Part shown: piece by piece, positions 47,168-57,654 of the stretch
Numbering within the stretch: position 1 is the first letter of the stretch
Layout of the letters: each line of letters starts with the position of its first letter
Origin: Rheinheimera texasensis DSM 17496
GTDB taxonomy: Bacteria > Pseudomonadota > Gammaproteobacteria > Enterobacterales > Alteromonadaceae
DNA length: 64,000 bases
NCBI RefSeq assembly: GCF_000711985.1
Contig: NZ_JONU01000008.1
Span: 372,001 to 436,000, forward strand
Direction of reading: 5' to 3'
Notes under the pieces: model-generated
Database searches by the model: none
What the model saw: the letters and a program-made list of their open reading frames with translations, nothing else
Told to the model about the DNA's origin: nothing
Translations under genes and position numbers: made by a program

Positions 47168-48001
47168 TTATTTAGTTGCAGGTTTACGGAATTTGAGGGT
47201 CATACGGTCGCTTTCACCAATGGCCTGATATTTGGCTTTATCTTGCTCTTTGTTGGTGTAAGTCGGTGGCAACGCCCAGACGCCGCCAGGATGATCAGCG
47301 GTATCTTTCGGATTGGCGTTCACTTCACTGCTGCCTTCCAGCACAAAACCAGCCTGTTCAGCCAGTTTAATCACCAGACTTTGCGGCATATAACCGGATT
47401 TCTGCCAATCGGTGTTCAGTTTGCTTTCTGGCAGGCGGTGTTCCACCACGCCAAGCACACCACCTGGTTTTAACGCGGTATGGAAAGATTTAAAGGCAGT
47501 CAACAGGCTTTCATCGCCTTTGGCCATATACCAGTTGTGCAGGTTGCGGAACGTCACCACCACATCTGCGCTGGCGGCTGGTGCGATTTGTTTGCCACCG
47601 GCGGCAGAGAACTCAGTCACTTCAACTTTGCTGTAGACCGGGTTAGCAGCGAGTTTTGCCAGATAATCGGCGCGGCTCTTTTGCGCGTATTCAGATTTGG
47701 CATCCTTTGGTTGATGCGCAGCATAATATTTACCTTGTTGCTGCAGCAGCGGTGCCAGGATTTCAGTGTACCAGCCACCGCCAGGAGAAATTTCAACCAC
47801 AGTACTTTGTGGCGTGACACCAAAGAAACTCAGAGTTTCCACCGGATGGCGATACTGGTCACGGGCTTTATTAGTGGCACTGCGCACCGGATTGTCGACC
47901 GCGGCCTGAATGGCGGCAGTATCCACGGTATTGGCAGTGACAGAGAACGAAGAGAGGGCAAACAAACTGGAAATAACCACGAGCGAAGTCAAAGCTTTCA
48001 T
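47168..48001 (-). CDS. Exported SAM-methyltransferase-like protein
   Basis: 277 residues from ATG at 48001, with a clear signal peptide (MKALTSLVVISSLFALSSFSVTANT). The mature part looks like a class I methyltransferase: VVEISPGGGWYTEILAPLL (motif I), SADVVVTFRNLHNWYMAKGD, AFKSFHTALKPGGVLGVVEHRLPES. Because SAM is cytoplasmic, an exported form is odd; the domain may have lost catalysis or bind another ligand. Such proteins are seen in several proteobacteria but have no role assigned that I know of. Upstream of and probably co-transcribed with purD. Confidence 0.78.
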   Translation of the reverse strand: MKALTSLVVISSLFALSSFSVTANTVDTAAIQAAVDNPVRSATNKARDQYRHPVETLSFFGVTPQSTVVEISPGGGWYTEILAPLLQQQGKYYAAHQPKDAKSEYAQKSRADYLAKLAANPVYSKVEVTEFSAAGGKQIAPAASADVVVTFRNLHNWYMAKGDESLLTAFKSFHTALKPGGVLGVVEHRLPESKLNTDWQKSGYMPQSLVIKLAEQAGFVLEGSSEVNANPKDTADHPGGVWALPPTYTNKEQDKAKYQAIGESDRMTLKFRKPATK

Positions 48002-48227
48002 GCGATCTATCCTTATTGTGAGGAAAACGGGCGCTATTCTAGCAAAGCCATCAACGCTTTGCAGTGGCAAATACGTCAGATGCCGCTCGCTGGACTACAA
48101 CCGCACTTTTAGATGGCCAGACATCTTTTTTTCCTGCCCATCAGTGAATTCCTTATGCTAAAATGCCGCTCTTTTTGAAATTGCTATGCCTTTTCATCTG
48201 GCGTGGCCGTAGCCGGACTTTTCACCC

Positions 48228-48965
48228 ATGTTTGCACAGATCCGTATCGTCCTCATTGAAACCACTCACAGCGGCAATATTGGCTCTGTGGCGCGGGCAA
48301 TGAAAACGATGGGCCTGTCACAACTGGTGCTGGTGTCGCCAAAAACTGAAGTGGATGGTCAGGCTTATGCCTTGTCGGCCGGCGCCAGTGATGTACTGGC
48401 CAATGCCCGCACTGTCGTGACGCTTGCTGAAGCTATCGCCGATTGTCCATTAGTGGTCGGCACCAGTCACAAGCCAAAAAGCCATGATATTGCAGTGCTG
48501 GATCCGCGTCAGTGTGGCTTAAAAGTAGCGGCGGAAGTGGCGCAAGGGCCGGTGGCTATTGTGTTTGGCCGCGAAAGTAATGGCTTGTCTAACGAAGAAT
48601 TACGCCAGTGCAATTTCCATCTGTGTATTCCAACGAACGCTGACTACACCTCGCTGAATCTGGCGATGGCGGTGCAGGTGGTCAGTTATGAAATCCGCAT
48701 GGCGCTGCTGGGTGCGCAAACGCTGCCACCTGCCGATGTGCCGGAAAAATATCCGACAGCTGAACAGCTGGAAGGGTTTTACCAGCATCTGGAAACCACA
48801 CTGGATCAAACCGGTTTTATCATCCGTCAGCATCCTGGTCACATTATGATCAAACTACGCCGGCTCTTCAGCCGGGCACGGCCGGATGAGACAGAACTGA
48901 ATATTCTGCGCGGCATTTTAACTTCTGTGCAGCGCTTTGGCCGGCAACACCGGCAAGACGATTAA
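48228..48965 (+). CDS. trmJ: tRNA (cytidine/uridine-2'-O)-methyltransferase
   Basis: 245-residue SPOUT methyltransferase modifying tRNA position 32. Motifs: ETTHSGNIGSVARAMKTMGLSQLVLVSP, VVGTSHKP, knot region VAIVFGRESNGLSNEELRQCN and IPTNADYTSLNLAMAVQVVSYEIR. The C-terminal helical extension typical of TrmJ is present. First in the conserved order trmJ-cysE-iscR; 15 bases before cysE. Confidence 0.95.
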   Translation: MFAQIRIVLIETTHSGNIGSVARAMKTMGLSQLVLVSPKTEVDGQAYALSAGASDVLANARTVVTLAEAIADCPLVVGTSHKPKSHDIAVLDPRQCGLKVAAEVAQGPVAIVFGRESNGLSNEELRQCNFHLCIPTNADYTSLNLAMAVQVVSYEIRMALLGAQTLPPADVPEKYPTAEQLEGFYQHLETTLDQTGFIIRQHPGHIMIKLRRLFSRARPDETELNILRGILTSVQRFGRQHRQDD

Positions 48966-48980
48966 GACAAGGACCCGCTC

Positions 48981-49790
48981 ATGTTTGCAGGTATCAGAGA
49001 AGACATCAAAAGCGTATTTGAGCGTGACCCGGCGGCACGTAACTTTATCGAAGTGCTGACCAACTATCCGGGTTTACACGCCATTTGGTGGCACCGGATG
49101 AATCATCAGCTGTGGCAAGCCAATTTTAAATGGTTAGCGCGTTTTTTGAGCACTATCGCACGCTGGTTGACCGGTGTTGAAATTCACCCGGGTGCCAAAA
49201 TCGGCCGGCGTTTTTTTATCGACCATGGCATGGGTGTGGTGATTGGTGAAACCGCCGAAATCGGTGACGACGTCACCTTGTATCACGGCGTAACTTTAGG
49301 TGGTACCAGCTGGAATCCGGGCAAACGTCACCCAACACTGGGTAATAACGTGGTCATCGGCGCCGGCGCAAAAATTCTCGGGCCTTTGTACGTCGGCGAA
49401 AATGCCCGCATCGGCTCCAATGCTGTGGTGGTGAAAGATGTACCGCCAGGCGCCACAGTGGTGGGTATTCCGGGGCGGATCGTCGCGAAACAGGGCGCTG
49501 AAGTCACCGCCGAGCGCCAGCAGCTGGCGAAAAAATTCGGCTTTGATGCTTATGCGGTCGCCAGCGATAACCCGGATCCGGTCGCGAATGCCATTGGCCG
49601 GATGCTGGACCATATCCATTGCTTGGATAATAAAGTCGCGGAGCTGTGCCAGAGTGTGAATCAGCTCGGTGGCAACGTCTGCAGCGCAGTGCCAACGATG
49701 GATATTGATGATGAAGCGTTTCGGGAAGCGGAGCGGGTTGCCGCCGAGCAGCGTAAGAAGCAACTGGACGAGTTTGACCCGACAATTTAG
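48981..49790 (+). CDS. cysE: Serine O-acetyltransferase
   Basis: 269 residues; makes O-acetylserine, the cysteine precursor. N-terminal helical part is short, followed by the left-handed beta-helix of hexapeptide repeats ([47 protein letters not shown]), with catalytic-type DHGMG and H in [33 protein letters not shown] continues the helix; the C-terminal tail is long and polar. Its place just upstream of iscR links cysteine supply to Fe-S assembly. Preceded by AAGGA. Confidence 0.95.
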   Translation: MFAGIREDIKSVFERDPAARNFIEVLTNYPGLHAIWWHRMNHQLWQANFKWLARFLSTIARWLTGVEIHPGAKIGRRFFIDHGMGVVIGETAEIGDDVTLYHGVTLGGTSWNPGKRHPTLGNNVVIGAGAKILGPLYVGENARIGSNAVVVKDVPPGATVVGIPGRIVAKQGAEVTAERQQLAKKFGFDAYAVASDNPDPVANAIGRMLDHIHCLDNKVAELCQSVNQLGGNVCSAVPTMDIDDEAFREAERVAAEQRKKQLDEFDPTI

Positions 49791-49839
49791 CGGTAAAACC
49801 GGCAAAATGACTGTGGATGAAACAGGCCAGAACTTGATA

Positions 49840-49889
49840 ATACCTGACTAAATTAGTCGGATTAATACTTGACTAAATCAGTCAGGAAT
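49840..49889 (+). promoter_or_regulatory. Two tandem type-1 IscR binding sites
   Basis: Sites at 49840-49866 and 49865-49889 each start ATAC[CT]TGACTAAAT and continue [TC]AGTC[GA]G, matching the type-1 motif bound by [2Fe-2S]-IscR. The second overlaps the -35 element, as expected for autorepression. Confidence 0.85.
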
Positions 49890-49896
49890 GTACAAT
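49869..49896 (+). promoter_or_regulatory. isc operon promoter
   Basis: -35 TTGACT at 49869-49874, 16-base spacer, -10 TACAAT at 49891-49896; iscR starts 34 bases further on. Confidence 0.8.
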
Positions 49897-49930
49897 CGGC
49901 GCCATTCCTTGACCGGACTCCGGAGTTCAG

Positions 49931-50413
49931 ATGCGACTTACCTCGAAAGGGCGTTATGCCGTCACCGCAATGCTGGATGTGGCGCTGCACGCAGCCGCAG
50001 GGCCGGTACCTCTGGCTGACATTTCAGTCCGCCAGGAAATTTCATTATCATATCTTGAACAATTATTTGCCCGCCTGCGTAAACAGGGTCTGGTCAGCAG
50101 TGTGCGCGGACCCGGCGGCGGTTATCAGTTGGGCAAACCAGCAGAACAAATCAGCGTTTCGGAAGTGATTAGCGCGGTCGACGAATCTGTCGATGCGACA
50201 CGCTGTCAGGGAAAATCCGACTGTCAGGGCGGCGCCAAGTGTCTGACCCACAGTTTATGGAGCGATTTAAGCCATCGCATCGAGGACTTTTTGACCCGGA
50301 TCACGCTGGGCGAGCTGGTCAGCCAGCACGAAATTCAGAGCGTGGCCAAGCGGCAGGACAGCCGCCAGTTAAAACACCCAATCAGCGAAATTGAAGTCAA
50401 TTGCCAGTTGTAG
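49931..50413 (+). CDS. iscR: Fe-S cluster regulator IscR
   Basis: 160-residue Rrf2-family repressor. Winged helix ([55 protein letters not shown]) and the cluster-binding region [19 protein letters not shown], with three Cys and the fourth-ligand His. Represses the isc operon when holo, through the two sites upstream. First gene of iscRSUA-hscBA-fdx. Confidence 0.97.
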   Translation: MRLTSKGRYAVTAMLDVALHAAAGPVPLADISVRQEISLSYLEQLFARLRKQGLVSSVRGPGGGYQLGKPAEQISVSEVISAVDESVDATRCQGKSDCQGGAKCLTHSLWSDLSHRIEDFLTRITLGELVSQHEIQSVAKRQDSRQLKHPISEIEVNCQL

Positions 50414-50432
50414 ACTTCAGACGGAGCCAAGC

Positions 50433-51647
50433 ATGAAGTTACCGATTTATTTAGATTACGCCGCGACAACGCCGGTTGACCCACGGGTCGCAGAAAAAAT
50501 GATGCAATACCTGACGATGGACGGTGATTTTGGTAACCCTGCATCGCGCTCACACCGCTTTGGTTGGCAAGCTGAAGAAGCCGTTGAAGTGGCACGTAGT
50601 CAGATTGCAGAACTGGTCAATGCTGACCCGCGCGAAATCGTATTTACCTCTGGCGCGACAGAATCAAACAACCTGGCCATCAAGGGCGCTGCACAGTTTT
50701 ATCATAAAAAAGGTAAGCACCTGATCACCCTGCGCACCGAACACAAAGCCGTATTGGACACCATGCGGGCGTTGGAGCGCGAAGGTTTTGAAGTGACTTA
50801 TCTCGATGTAGAAGCCAACGGCTTGTTAGATCTGGAAAAATTCAAAGCTGCGTTACGCCCTGATACCACAGTCGTCAGCGTGATGATGGTCAACAATGAA
50901 ATCGGTGTCGTGCAGGACGTGGCTGCCATTGGTGAGTTATGCCGTGCCAACGGCACTATTTTCCATGTCGATTCTGCACAAGCGGCCGGCAAAGTCGATA
51001 TCGACCTGCAGACACTGAAAATCGACCTGATGTCGTTTTCAGCCCACAAAATTTACGGTCCAAAAGGCATTGGCGCGCTGTACGTGCGTCGTAAACCACG
51101 TATTCGTTTAGAAGCGCAAACCCACGGTGGTGGTCATGAGCGTGGTATGCGTTCAGGTACTCTGCCGACCCACCAAATCGTTGGTATGGGCGAAGCTTTC
51201 CGCATCGCGAAGCTGGAAATGGCTGAAGAAAATCAACGTTTTGCCACGCTGCGTCAGCGCCTGTGGGACGGTATTAAAGACATCGAACAGGTGTTCTTAA
51301 ATGGCGATGCCACGCACCGGGTGCCGGGCATTACCAATATCAGCTTTAACTATGTCGAAGGCGAATCACTGATTATGGCGCTGAAAGACATCGCGGTGTC
51401 TTCTGGTTCTGCCTGTACTTCAGCAAGTCTGGAACCTTCCTATGTACTGCGGGCGCTGGGACTTTCTGATGAACTGGCCCACAGCTCAATCCGTTTCAGT
51501 ATCGGCCGTTTCACCACGGCGGAACAAATTGACCACACCATCAAAATTGTGCACGAAGCCATCGCGAAATTACGCGAAATGTCGCCGCTGTGGGACATGT
51601 ACAAAGACGGTGTTGATTTAAATACAGTGGCCTGGGTGGCTCACTAA
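50433..51647 (+). CDS. iscS: Cysteine desulfurase
   Basis: PLP enzyme that takes sulfur from cysteine for Fe-S clusters and tRNA thiolation. 404 residues from ATG at 50433 (ACGGAGCC before it), the same length and N-terminus as E. coli ([20 protein letters not shown]). PLP lysine in [12 protein letters not shown], catalytic Cys in [21 protein letters not shown] (expected C328). C-terminal [18 protein letters not shown] binds IscU. Confidence 0.98.
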   Translation: MKLPIYLDYAATTPVDPRVAEKMMQYLTMDGDFGNPASRSHRFGWQAEEAVEVARSQIAELVNADPREIVFTSGATESNNLAIKGAAQFYHKKGKHLITLRTEHKAVLDTMRALEREGFEVTYLDVEANGLLDLEKFKAALRPDTTVVSVMMVNNEIGVVQDVAAIGELCRANGTIFHVDSAQAAGKVDIDLQTLKIDLMSFSAHKIYGPKGIGALYVRRKPRIRLEAQTHGGGHERGMRSGTLPTHQIVGMGEAFRIAKLEMAEENQRFATLRQRLWDGIKDIEQVFLNGDATHRVPGITNISFNYVEGESLIMALKDIAVSSGSACTSASLEPSYVLRALGLSDELAHSSIRFSIGRFTTAEQIDHTIKIVHEAIAKLREMSPLWDMYKDGVDLNTVAWVAH

Positions 51648-51691
51648 GCACAGGGCGGGGCGCAAACCCAACCTGCATTGAGGTAAAGATC

Positions 51692-52075
51692 ATGGCATAC
51701 AGCAACAAAGTTATCGATCACTACGAAAACCCGCGCAATGTCGGCGCATTTGCCAAAGATGACCCGACTGTAGCCACCGGCATGGTCGGCGCACCGGCGT
51801 GCGGCGACGTGATGAAACTGCAAATCAAGGTCAATGACCAGGGCATTATCGAAGATGCCAAGTTCAAAACCTACGGCTGCGGCAGCGCTATTGCATCAAG
51901 TAGCCTGGTGACTGAATGGGTCAAAGGCAAAAGTCTGGACGAAGCTGCCCAGATCAAAAATACCGACATCGCACAAGAACTGGCGTTGCCACCAGTGAAA
52001 ATTCACTGTTCGATTCTGGCGGAAGACGCGATCAAAGCGGCGATTGCGGATTATAAGCAACGTCACGGAGGTTAA
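51692..52075 (+). CDS. iscU: Fe-S cluster scaffold IscU
   Basis: 127 residues. Scaffold on which clusters are built. Three cluster cysteines in [16 protein letters not shown] and [10 protein letters not shown], plus the HscA-recognition motif LPPVK just before the third. 44 bases after iscS. Confidence 0.98.
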   Translation: MAYSNKVIDHYENPRNVGAFAKDDPTVATGMVGAPACGDVMKLQIKVNDQGIIEDAKFKTYGCGSAIASSSLVTEWVKGKSLDEAAQIKNTDIAQELALPPVKIHCSILAEDAIKAAIADYKQRHGG

Positions 52076-52080
52076 GCGCC

Positions 52081-52404
52081 ATGGCTATTACCATGACCAG
52101 CGCAGCCGCTGAGCGGGTGCGTAGTTTTCTGACAAATCGCGGCAAAGGCGTCGGGCTGCGGGTGGGCGTCAAAACCACCGGCTGTTCTGGTCTGGCTTAT
52201 GTGCTGGAATTTGTTGATGAGCTGAATGACGATGATCAGGTGTTCGAACAAGACGATTTAAAAATCATCGTCGATGGCAAAAGCCTGGTGTATATCGATG
52301 GCACTCAGCTGGATTTTGTCAAAGAAGGCTTAAATGAAGGTTTTCAGTTCAATAACCCGAACGTCAATGGCGAGTGTGGTTGTGGCGAGAGCTTCACGGT
52401 TTAA
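52081..52404 (+). CDS. iscA: A-type Fe-S carrier IscA
   Basis: 107 residues; carries clusters to target proteins. The three conserved Cys are in [13 protein letters not shown] and the C-terminal GECGCGESF. Starts 5 bases after the iscU stop. Confidence 0.97.
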   Translation: MAITMTSAAAERVRSFLTNRGKGVGLRVGVKTTGCSGLAYVLEFVDELNDDDQVFEQDDLKIIVDGKSLVYIDGTQLDFVKEGLNEGFQFNNPNVNGECGCGESFTV

Positions 52405-52439
52405 GTGCAATGCCGGTTAGTTGCAAATTGGTGCCCTAA

Positions 52440-52964
52440 ATGAATTATTTCCAGCTGTTTCAGCTGCCTGCGCAGTTTGATGTGGATTTGACCGAGTTGG
52501 GCACCCGGTATCTGGCGCTGCAAAAGCAATTCCACCCGGATAATTTTGCCAGCGCCTCTGAGCGTGACCGCATGCTTGCGGTACAACAGGCCGCCAATAT
52601 TAACGACGGTTACCACAGCCTGAAACAACCTTTGCTGCGCGCCGAACATTTGCTGGCTTTACGCGGCGTGAAAATCAGCGCTGAGCAACGCAGTTTTACC
52701 GATACTGCGTTTTTAATACAGCAAATGGAACTGCGAGAGCTCCTAGGTGAGATACCGCATGCTGCCGATCCCGATGCATTGATTGACGACGCTGAGCGAC
52801 AAATCCGCGTGCAGAAAAAGCAATTGCTCGCCAGCCTCAGTGCTGCGCTTGGCAGCAACACACACGAGCACGATTTAGCGGCGGCTGATATAATCCGCAA
52901 ACTCAAATTTTTCTTTAAACTCGAGCAAGAACTTGAGTTTATCGCACAGCAGACACAAGACTGA
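52440..52964 (+). CDS. hscB: Fe-S co-chaperone HscB
   Basis: 174-residue J-type co-chaperone. J domain with HPD at residues 32-34 ([17 protein letters not shown]), then a three-helix C-terminal domain ([18 protein letters not shown]) that binds IscU. Stimulates the ATPase of HscA. Six bases or fewer separate it from hscA. Confidence 0.96.
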   Translation: MNYFQLFQLPAQFDVDLTELGTRYLALQKQFHPDNFASASERDRMLAVQQAANINDGYHSLKQPLLRAEHLLALRGVKISAEQRSFTDTAFLIQQMELRELLGEIPHAADPDALIDDAERQIRVQKKQLLASLSAALGSNTHEHDLAAADIIRKLKFFFKLEQELEFIAQQTQD

Positions 52965-52969
52965 CCGCC

Positions 52970-54826
52970 ATGGCCTTATTACAAATTGCTGAACCCGGCC
53001 AAACCGCCGCCCCGCATCAACATAAACTCGCAGCCGGCATCGACCTCGGCACTACCAATTCATTAGTCGCAACCGTGCGCAGCGGCGAAGCCAAGACGCT
53101 GCAAAATGCTCAGGGCGACGATATGGTGCCATCTGTGGTGCGTTATACCGCAGATAAAGTCATCGTCGGTAAAGCAGCACTGGCTGATGCAGCGCTGGAC
53201 CCGCACAATACGATTATTTCGGTGAAACGCCTGATGGGCCGCGGTTATCAGGAAACGCTGGCGCATGCCGCTGAGTTGCCTTACGAACTGGTGGACCAAC
53301 AAGGTTTAGTCGCGCTGGGTACCGTCGCCGGAGTGAAAAACCCGGTTGAAGTGTCAGCGGAGATTTTGGCGACATTAGCCGATACCGCCAGTCAGACGCT
53401 CGGCGGTGAGCTGATCGGTGTGGTTATTACTGTGCCGGCTTATTTTGATGATGCGCAGCGTCAGGCGACTAAAGACGCCGCACGGCTGGCTGGCCTGAAT
53501 GTGCTGCGGTTATTGAATGAACCGACTGCCGCGGCGCTGGCGTATGGCCTGGATTCTGGTCAGGAAGGCGTGATAGCCGTATATGACTTGGGCGGTGGCA
53601 CTTTTGATATTTCTATTCTGCGCTTAAGCCGTGGTGTGTTTGAAGTCTTAGCAACTGGCGGTGATTCGGCACTGGGCGGTGACGATTTTGACCAGCAAAT
53701 TCTGCTGCATTTGAAACAACAAGCTGGTTTGAACGAACTGAGTCATCAGCAGTTACGCCAGTTATTACAACTGTCGCGTCAAATCAAAGAAGCATTAAGC
53801 AGCGCCGACAGCTATAGCTATCAGCTGGATGTTGCAGGGGTTGCTACCACTTTCAGTTTAAGCCGCAGCGAATTTGATGACCTGGTCCAGCCGTTGGTTC
53901 GCCGCACTTTGCGCGCCTGCAAACAGACGCTGCGTGATGCCAGCCTGGATGTCGCAGACGTTGCCAAAGTGGTGATGGTTGGTGGTTCGACCCGGGTACC
54001 GCTGGTGCGTCAGGCGGTGGCTGAACTGTTTGACACTGAACCATTAACCTCAATTGACCCGGACAAAGTAGTCGCCATTGGTGCTGCGATTCAGGCCAAC
54101 GTGCTGGTCGGTAATAAATCGGACAGCGACACTTTGCTGCTGGACGTCATTCCGCTGTCGCTGGGTCTGGAGACTATGGGCGGACTGGTTGAAAAAATCA
54201 TTCCGCGTAATACCGTGATTCCGGTCGCGCGGGCGCAGGAATTCACCACTTTTAAAGACGGTCAGACTGCGATGGCCATTCATGTGCTGCAAGGCGAACG
54301 TGAAGGTGTTGCCGACTGTCGCTCATTAGCGCGCTTTGATTTAACCGGCATTCCGCCGATGGCCGCCGGCGGCGCGCATATCCGTGTGACCTTTCAGGTC
54401 GATGCGGACGGGTTGCTGAGTGTCACAGCGCAGGAAAAATCCAGTGGCGTCAGCGCATCGATTGAAGTGAAACCATCTTATGGCCTGAGCAATGATCAGG
54501 TTGCGCAGATGATCCAAAATTCGATGTTATACGCCAAACAAGATATGCAGCTGCGTTTATTGCGTGAGCAGCAGGTTGAAGCCAACCGCGTCTATGAAGC
54601 TGTCAGTGCCGCTTTAAGTGCCGATGCGCATCTGTTGTCGTCGGCTGAACTACAGCACATTGAACAGTCATTACATCAGTTGCAGCAACTGGCGGCCGGC
54701 GAAGATACTGCCGCTATCAAAGCAGCGATTGAACACACTAATCATTTAACCGACGATTTTGCTGCGCGGCGCATGGATATGTCCATCCGGCTGGCGCTGC
54801 AGGGTCATAAAGTCGACGAGGTCTGA
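52970..54826 (+). CDS. hscA: Fe-S assembly chaperone HscA
   Basis: 618-residue Hsp70 specialised for IscU. ATPase domain: [83 protein letters not shown]; peptide-binding domain from about 390 with the helical lid at the end. Recognises LPPVK of IscU. One base separates its stop from fdx. Confidence 0.97.
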   Translation: MALLQIAEPGQTAAPHQHKLAAGIDLGTTNSLVATVRSGEAKTLQNAQGDDMVPSVVRYTADKVIVGKAALADAALDPHNTIISVKRLMGRGYQETLAHAAELPYELVDQQGLVALGTVAGVKNPVEVSAEILATLADTASQTLGGELIGVVITVPAYFDDAQRQATKDAARLAGLNVLRLLNEPTAAALAYGLDSGQEGVIAVYDLGGGTFDISILRLSRGVFEVLATGGDSALGGDDFDQQILLHLKQQAGLNELSHQQLRQLLQLSRQIKEALSSADSYSYQLDVAGVATTFSLSRSEFDDLVQPLVRRTLRACKQTLRDASLDVADVAKVVMVGGSTRVPLVRQAVAELFDTEPLTSIDPDKVVAIGAAIQANVLVGNKSDSDTLLLDVIPLSLGLETMGGLVEKIIPRNTVIPVARAQEFTTFKDGQTAMAIHVLQGEREGVADCRSLARFDLTGIPPMAAGGAHIRVTFQVDADGLLSVTAQEKSSGVSASIEVKPSYGLSNDQVAQMIQNSMLYAKQDMQLRLLREQQVEANRVYEAVSAALSADAHLLSSAELQHIEQSLHQLQQLAAGEDTAAIKAAIEHTNHLTDDFAARRMDMSIRLALQGHKVDEV

Positions 54827-54827
54827 T

Positions 54828-55166
54828 ATGCCCCAGATTATTTTTCTGCCGCATCCCGAATTATGTCCGGAAGGCGCAGCGTTAGAGGCCAAGGCCGGCG
54901 AGACTATCCTCGATGTGGCGCTGAAAAACGGCATTTCGATTGAACATGCCTGCGAAAAGTCCTGCGCTTGTACCACTTGCCATGTTGTGGTCCGCGAAGG
55001 CTTTTATTCTTTGAATGAAAGTGACGAGCTGGAAGAAGATATGCTCGACAAAGCCTGGGGGCTGGAGCCTGAGTCGCGTTTAGGCTGTCAGGCGCGTGTC
55101 AGCGATGCAGATTTGGTGGTAGAAATTCCGAAGTACACTATCAACATGGTCAGCGAAGGTCATTGA
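54828..55166 (+). CDS. fdx: Isc [2Fe-2S] ferredoxin
   Basis: 112 residues; electron donor for cluster assembly. Cluster ligands C42, C48, C51 (HACEKSCACTTCHVVV) and C87 (LGCQARV). Last gene of the operon: a strong terminator follows, and no iscX-like ORF is present before it, unlike E. coli. Confidence 0.97.
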   Translation: MPQIIFLPHPELCPEGAALEAKAGETILDVALKNGISIEHACEKSCACTTCHVVVREGFYSLNESDELEEDMLDKAWGLEPESRLGCQARVSDADLVVEIPKYTINMVSEGH

Positions 55167-55196
55167 TTTTCGGTACATTTTCCCTGTTTTTATCCT

Positions 55197-55224
55197 AAAA
55201 AAGCCTGCTGTTGCAGGCTTTTTT
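55197..55224 (+). terminator. Terminator of the isc operon
   Basis: AAAAAAGCCTGC, loop TGTT, GCAGGCTTTTTT. Works in both directions in principle. Confidence 0.92.
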
Positions 55225-55394
55225 GTCCATGCAGCAGATGATTCTTGTAAGCCTCTGATTTCTCATATAAAGTCCGCAAAAAAAATTTTCGTCTTTGATG
55301 GAACTTAAATTTATAGTTCTGAATTTTCTGGTTTTTTTACTTCGGTGAACTAAGCTGGTTGAAAAATATCGCTGTAAGTCTGGAGATTGTTTGA

Positions 55395-56522
55395 ATGAAA
55401 AAGACCCTGATCGGATTGTGCGTTTCTGCTGCTTGTTTAATATCCTCTGCTGCAATGGCAGAAGTGAAAATTAACGGCTTTGCGTCGGTGAAAGGTGGTT
55501 TGACGACCGGCAATGACGATACGCTTTATGGCTATACCAATGATATCGAATTTAAAAACGAATCCTTATTTGCCGTCCAGCTGTCATCTGATCTGGGCGA
55601 TAAATTATCAGTAACAGCGCAGCTGATGGCAAAAGGTGCGAATGATTTTGACGCTGAATTTGCCTGGGCATTTTTGAGTTATCAGCTGAACGACGATTTA
55701 CGTCTCAATGCCGGCCGTTTCCGTATTCCTTTCTACAAATATTCTGATTACCTCGATGTTGGTTATGCCTTTGACTGGGCCCGCACCCCTCGTGCTGTCT
55801 ACGACGTCGAGTTTGATACGATGGACGGTATCTCGTTATATCACTCCACCTCAATCGCTGACATGACTTCCAATATTCAACTGGTGTATGGTGCATATGA
55901 AGGTGATATCTCCGTCAGTGGCGCTTTATCCCGCAGTAAAGTTCAGGACATCAGTGGCGGTTCGTGGGAATTGTCGAATGACTGGTTAAGTGCCCGCATC
56001 GCTTATTTCATGGCTGATGTCACCATCAATGCAACTGCCTTTACCCCGCTGTTTAATGCGTTGAATACTTTTGGTTTTGGCGCAGTCGCCCGCGAAATTG
56101 ATTTCAACGAAGATGAAGGGACTTTCTTCGGTTTTGGCCTTAGTTACGATCGCAATAACTGGGTTGCCGTCACTGAATATACCAACGTGAAAGTGAAGAA
56201 TTCCTATATGGCGGACCGCGACGCCTATTTCGTTTCAGTCGGTCGGCGTTTTGATACGGTTACACCATACATTTCCTACGAAAAAGATGATGACACCAGT
56301 AAGTCTGCGATTTACAAAGTTATCCCGCCACAAGTGCCACTGTTAGCGACAGTCGCCGGCGTTGTTGAAAGTCAGCTGGCAGATCGCGACACCTGGAGTT
56401 TTGGCCTCCGCTACGATTTCCATCCGTCCGCAGCTTTTAAACTGCAGCTGAGTTCGGCAAAGGATAACTACACCCTGGACAAAGACCGTCTGCTGACAAT
56501 GGGTGTCGACCTGGTATTTTAA
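55395..56522 (+). CDS. Porin-like outer-membrane protein 1
   Basis: 375 residues with a signal peptide (ending SSAAMAEVKING). The mature protein has alternating beta-strand sequence and ends with the outer-membrane signature LTMGVDLVF. Near the start: VKINGFASVKGGLTTG; then LRLNAGRFRIPFYKYSDYLDVGYAFDW, typical of a family of small porins in Shewanella- and Alteromonas-like bacteria. Paralogous to the next gene, sharing the N-terminal I[NS]GFASV, the pattern PFYKYSDYLDVGYA/PLYYYSDFFDVSYA and the C-terminus. Likely passage of small anions or peptides; specificity unknown. Confidence 0.82.
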   Translation: MKKTLIGLCVSAACLISSAAMAEVKINGFASVKGGLTTGNDDTLYGYTNDIEFKNESLFAVQLSSDLGDKLSVTAQLMAKGANDFDAEFAWAFLSYQLNDDLRLNAGRFRIPFYKYSDYLDVGYAFDWARTPRAVYDVEFDTMDGISLYHSTSIADMTSNIQLVYGAYEGDISVSGALSRSKVQDISGGSWELSNDWLSARIAYFMADVTINATAFTPLFNALNTFGFGAVAREIDFNEDEGTFFGFGLSYDRNNWVAVTEYTNVKVKNSYMADRDAYFVSVGRRFDTVTPYISYEKDDDTSKSAIYKVIPPQVPLLATVAGVVESQLADRDTWSFGLRYDFHPSAAFKLQLSSAKDNYTLDKDRLLTMGVDLVF

Positions 56523-56566
56523 AGCTGTCGCCCTGGGGCAGCAACATTGATTGGAGGAACGTCTCT

Positions 56567-57640
56567 ATGAAGAAGTCTTTAGTCGCGTTAGCTTTGTGTA
56601 CTGCGCTGGTCAGCACCAGCTCCGTCGCAGAAGTAGATATCTCCGGGTTTGCATCCGTCGTTGGCGGCAAGGTGCTGAGCGGTGAAGGCGTGCCGGAATT
56701 TGGCCTGGAGCCCACCTTTCTGGCTAACTATCCGATCGTCGGTTTTTATGAAGAAGACTGGAGCTTTAAGCCAGATTCAAAATATGGTCTGCAAATCAGC
56801 GCCGATCTGACCGAAGGTCTGTCAGCGACTGCCCAGCTGGTTGGTCGCGGTGCTGACGATTTTAATGCCGAGTTTGAATGGGCCTATTTGTCTTATGTGC
56901 TGAATGAGCACTGGACCTTACAGGCCGGTAAAAAACGCTTGCCACTGTATTATTATTCCGATTTCTTTGATGTCAGCTATGCCTATCTGTGGATCCGGCC
57001 CGCAGCCGACAACTACACCTGGCAAATCTTTAACTACAACGGTGTCAATGCGCAGTTTAACTATCAGGTCAACGATTGGACTGTGTCCGGGAATATTTAT
57101 ACCGGTCGGGAAGACGATACCGAAAACAAACTGCTATCAGAGTTTTTCGGCTCGCAACCTATTCGCGAGATCTGGAAAAACATCGTCGGCGGCGTGCTGA
57201 GTCTGAACCGCGACTGGCTGGACCTGCGTTTTACGTACATGACCTATCAGAATGAGCGTTACCGCAATGGCGTGCAAGTGACATGGGACGGTGATGATTC
57301 GCGTCGCGGTAAGTTTGCCGGCGTCTCAGCGAACGTCGATTACAACAATTGGGTGGTGCTGACCGAATTTAACCGTCTGACGCTCGATGGCGGTGATTTC
57401 GACACCTATCTGTTATCCGCCGGCTATCGGATTGGTCAGTGGACGCCTTTTGTCTCCTTTGCGGACTTCGATTCTGAATCTGAAATGCACAGTACGGCCA
57501 GCGTCGGTGCACGCTGGGATTTTCATAGTTCTGCCGCATTTAAGGTGCAATACGACGACGTCACCGATGACGGGATTAACGGCCAGATGGTCGCTGGTGA
57601 CAGCAAAGCCATTACCTTCGGCATTGATTTAGTATTCTAA
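56567..57640 (+). CDS. Porin-like outer-membrane protein 2
   Basis: 357 residues, signal peptide ending STSSVAEVDISG, ribosome-binding site GGAGGAACGTCTCT. Same fold as the preceding gene: LQAGKKRLPLYYYSDFFDVSYAYLW, C-terminal ITFGIDLVF. 44 bases after it, so a tandem duplication that has diverged, mostly in the middle. Followed 14 bases on by a PstS-like binding protein gene, suggesting a phosphate- or oxyanion-related role for the set. Confidence 0.82.
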   Translation: MKKSLVALALCTALVSTSSVAEVDISGFASVVGGKVLSGEGVPEFGLEPTFLANYPIVGFYEEDWSFKPDSKYGLQISADLTEGLSATAQLVGRGADDFNAEFEWAYLSYVLNEHWTLQAGKKRLPLYYYSDFFDVSYAYLWIRPAADNYTWQIFNYNGVNAQFNYQVNDWTVSGNIYTGREDDTENKLLSEFFGSQPIREIWKNIVGGVLSLNRDWLDLRFTYMTYQNERYRNGVQVTWDGDDSRRGKFAGVSANVDYNNWVVLTEFNRLTLDGGDFDTYLLSAGYRIGQWTPFVSFADFDSESEMHSTASVGARWDFHSSAAFKVQYDDVTDDGINGQMVAGDSKAITFGIDLVF

Positions 57641-57654
57641 GAGTGGAGAAAACC

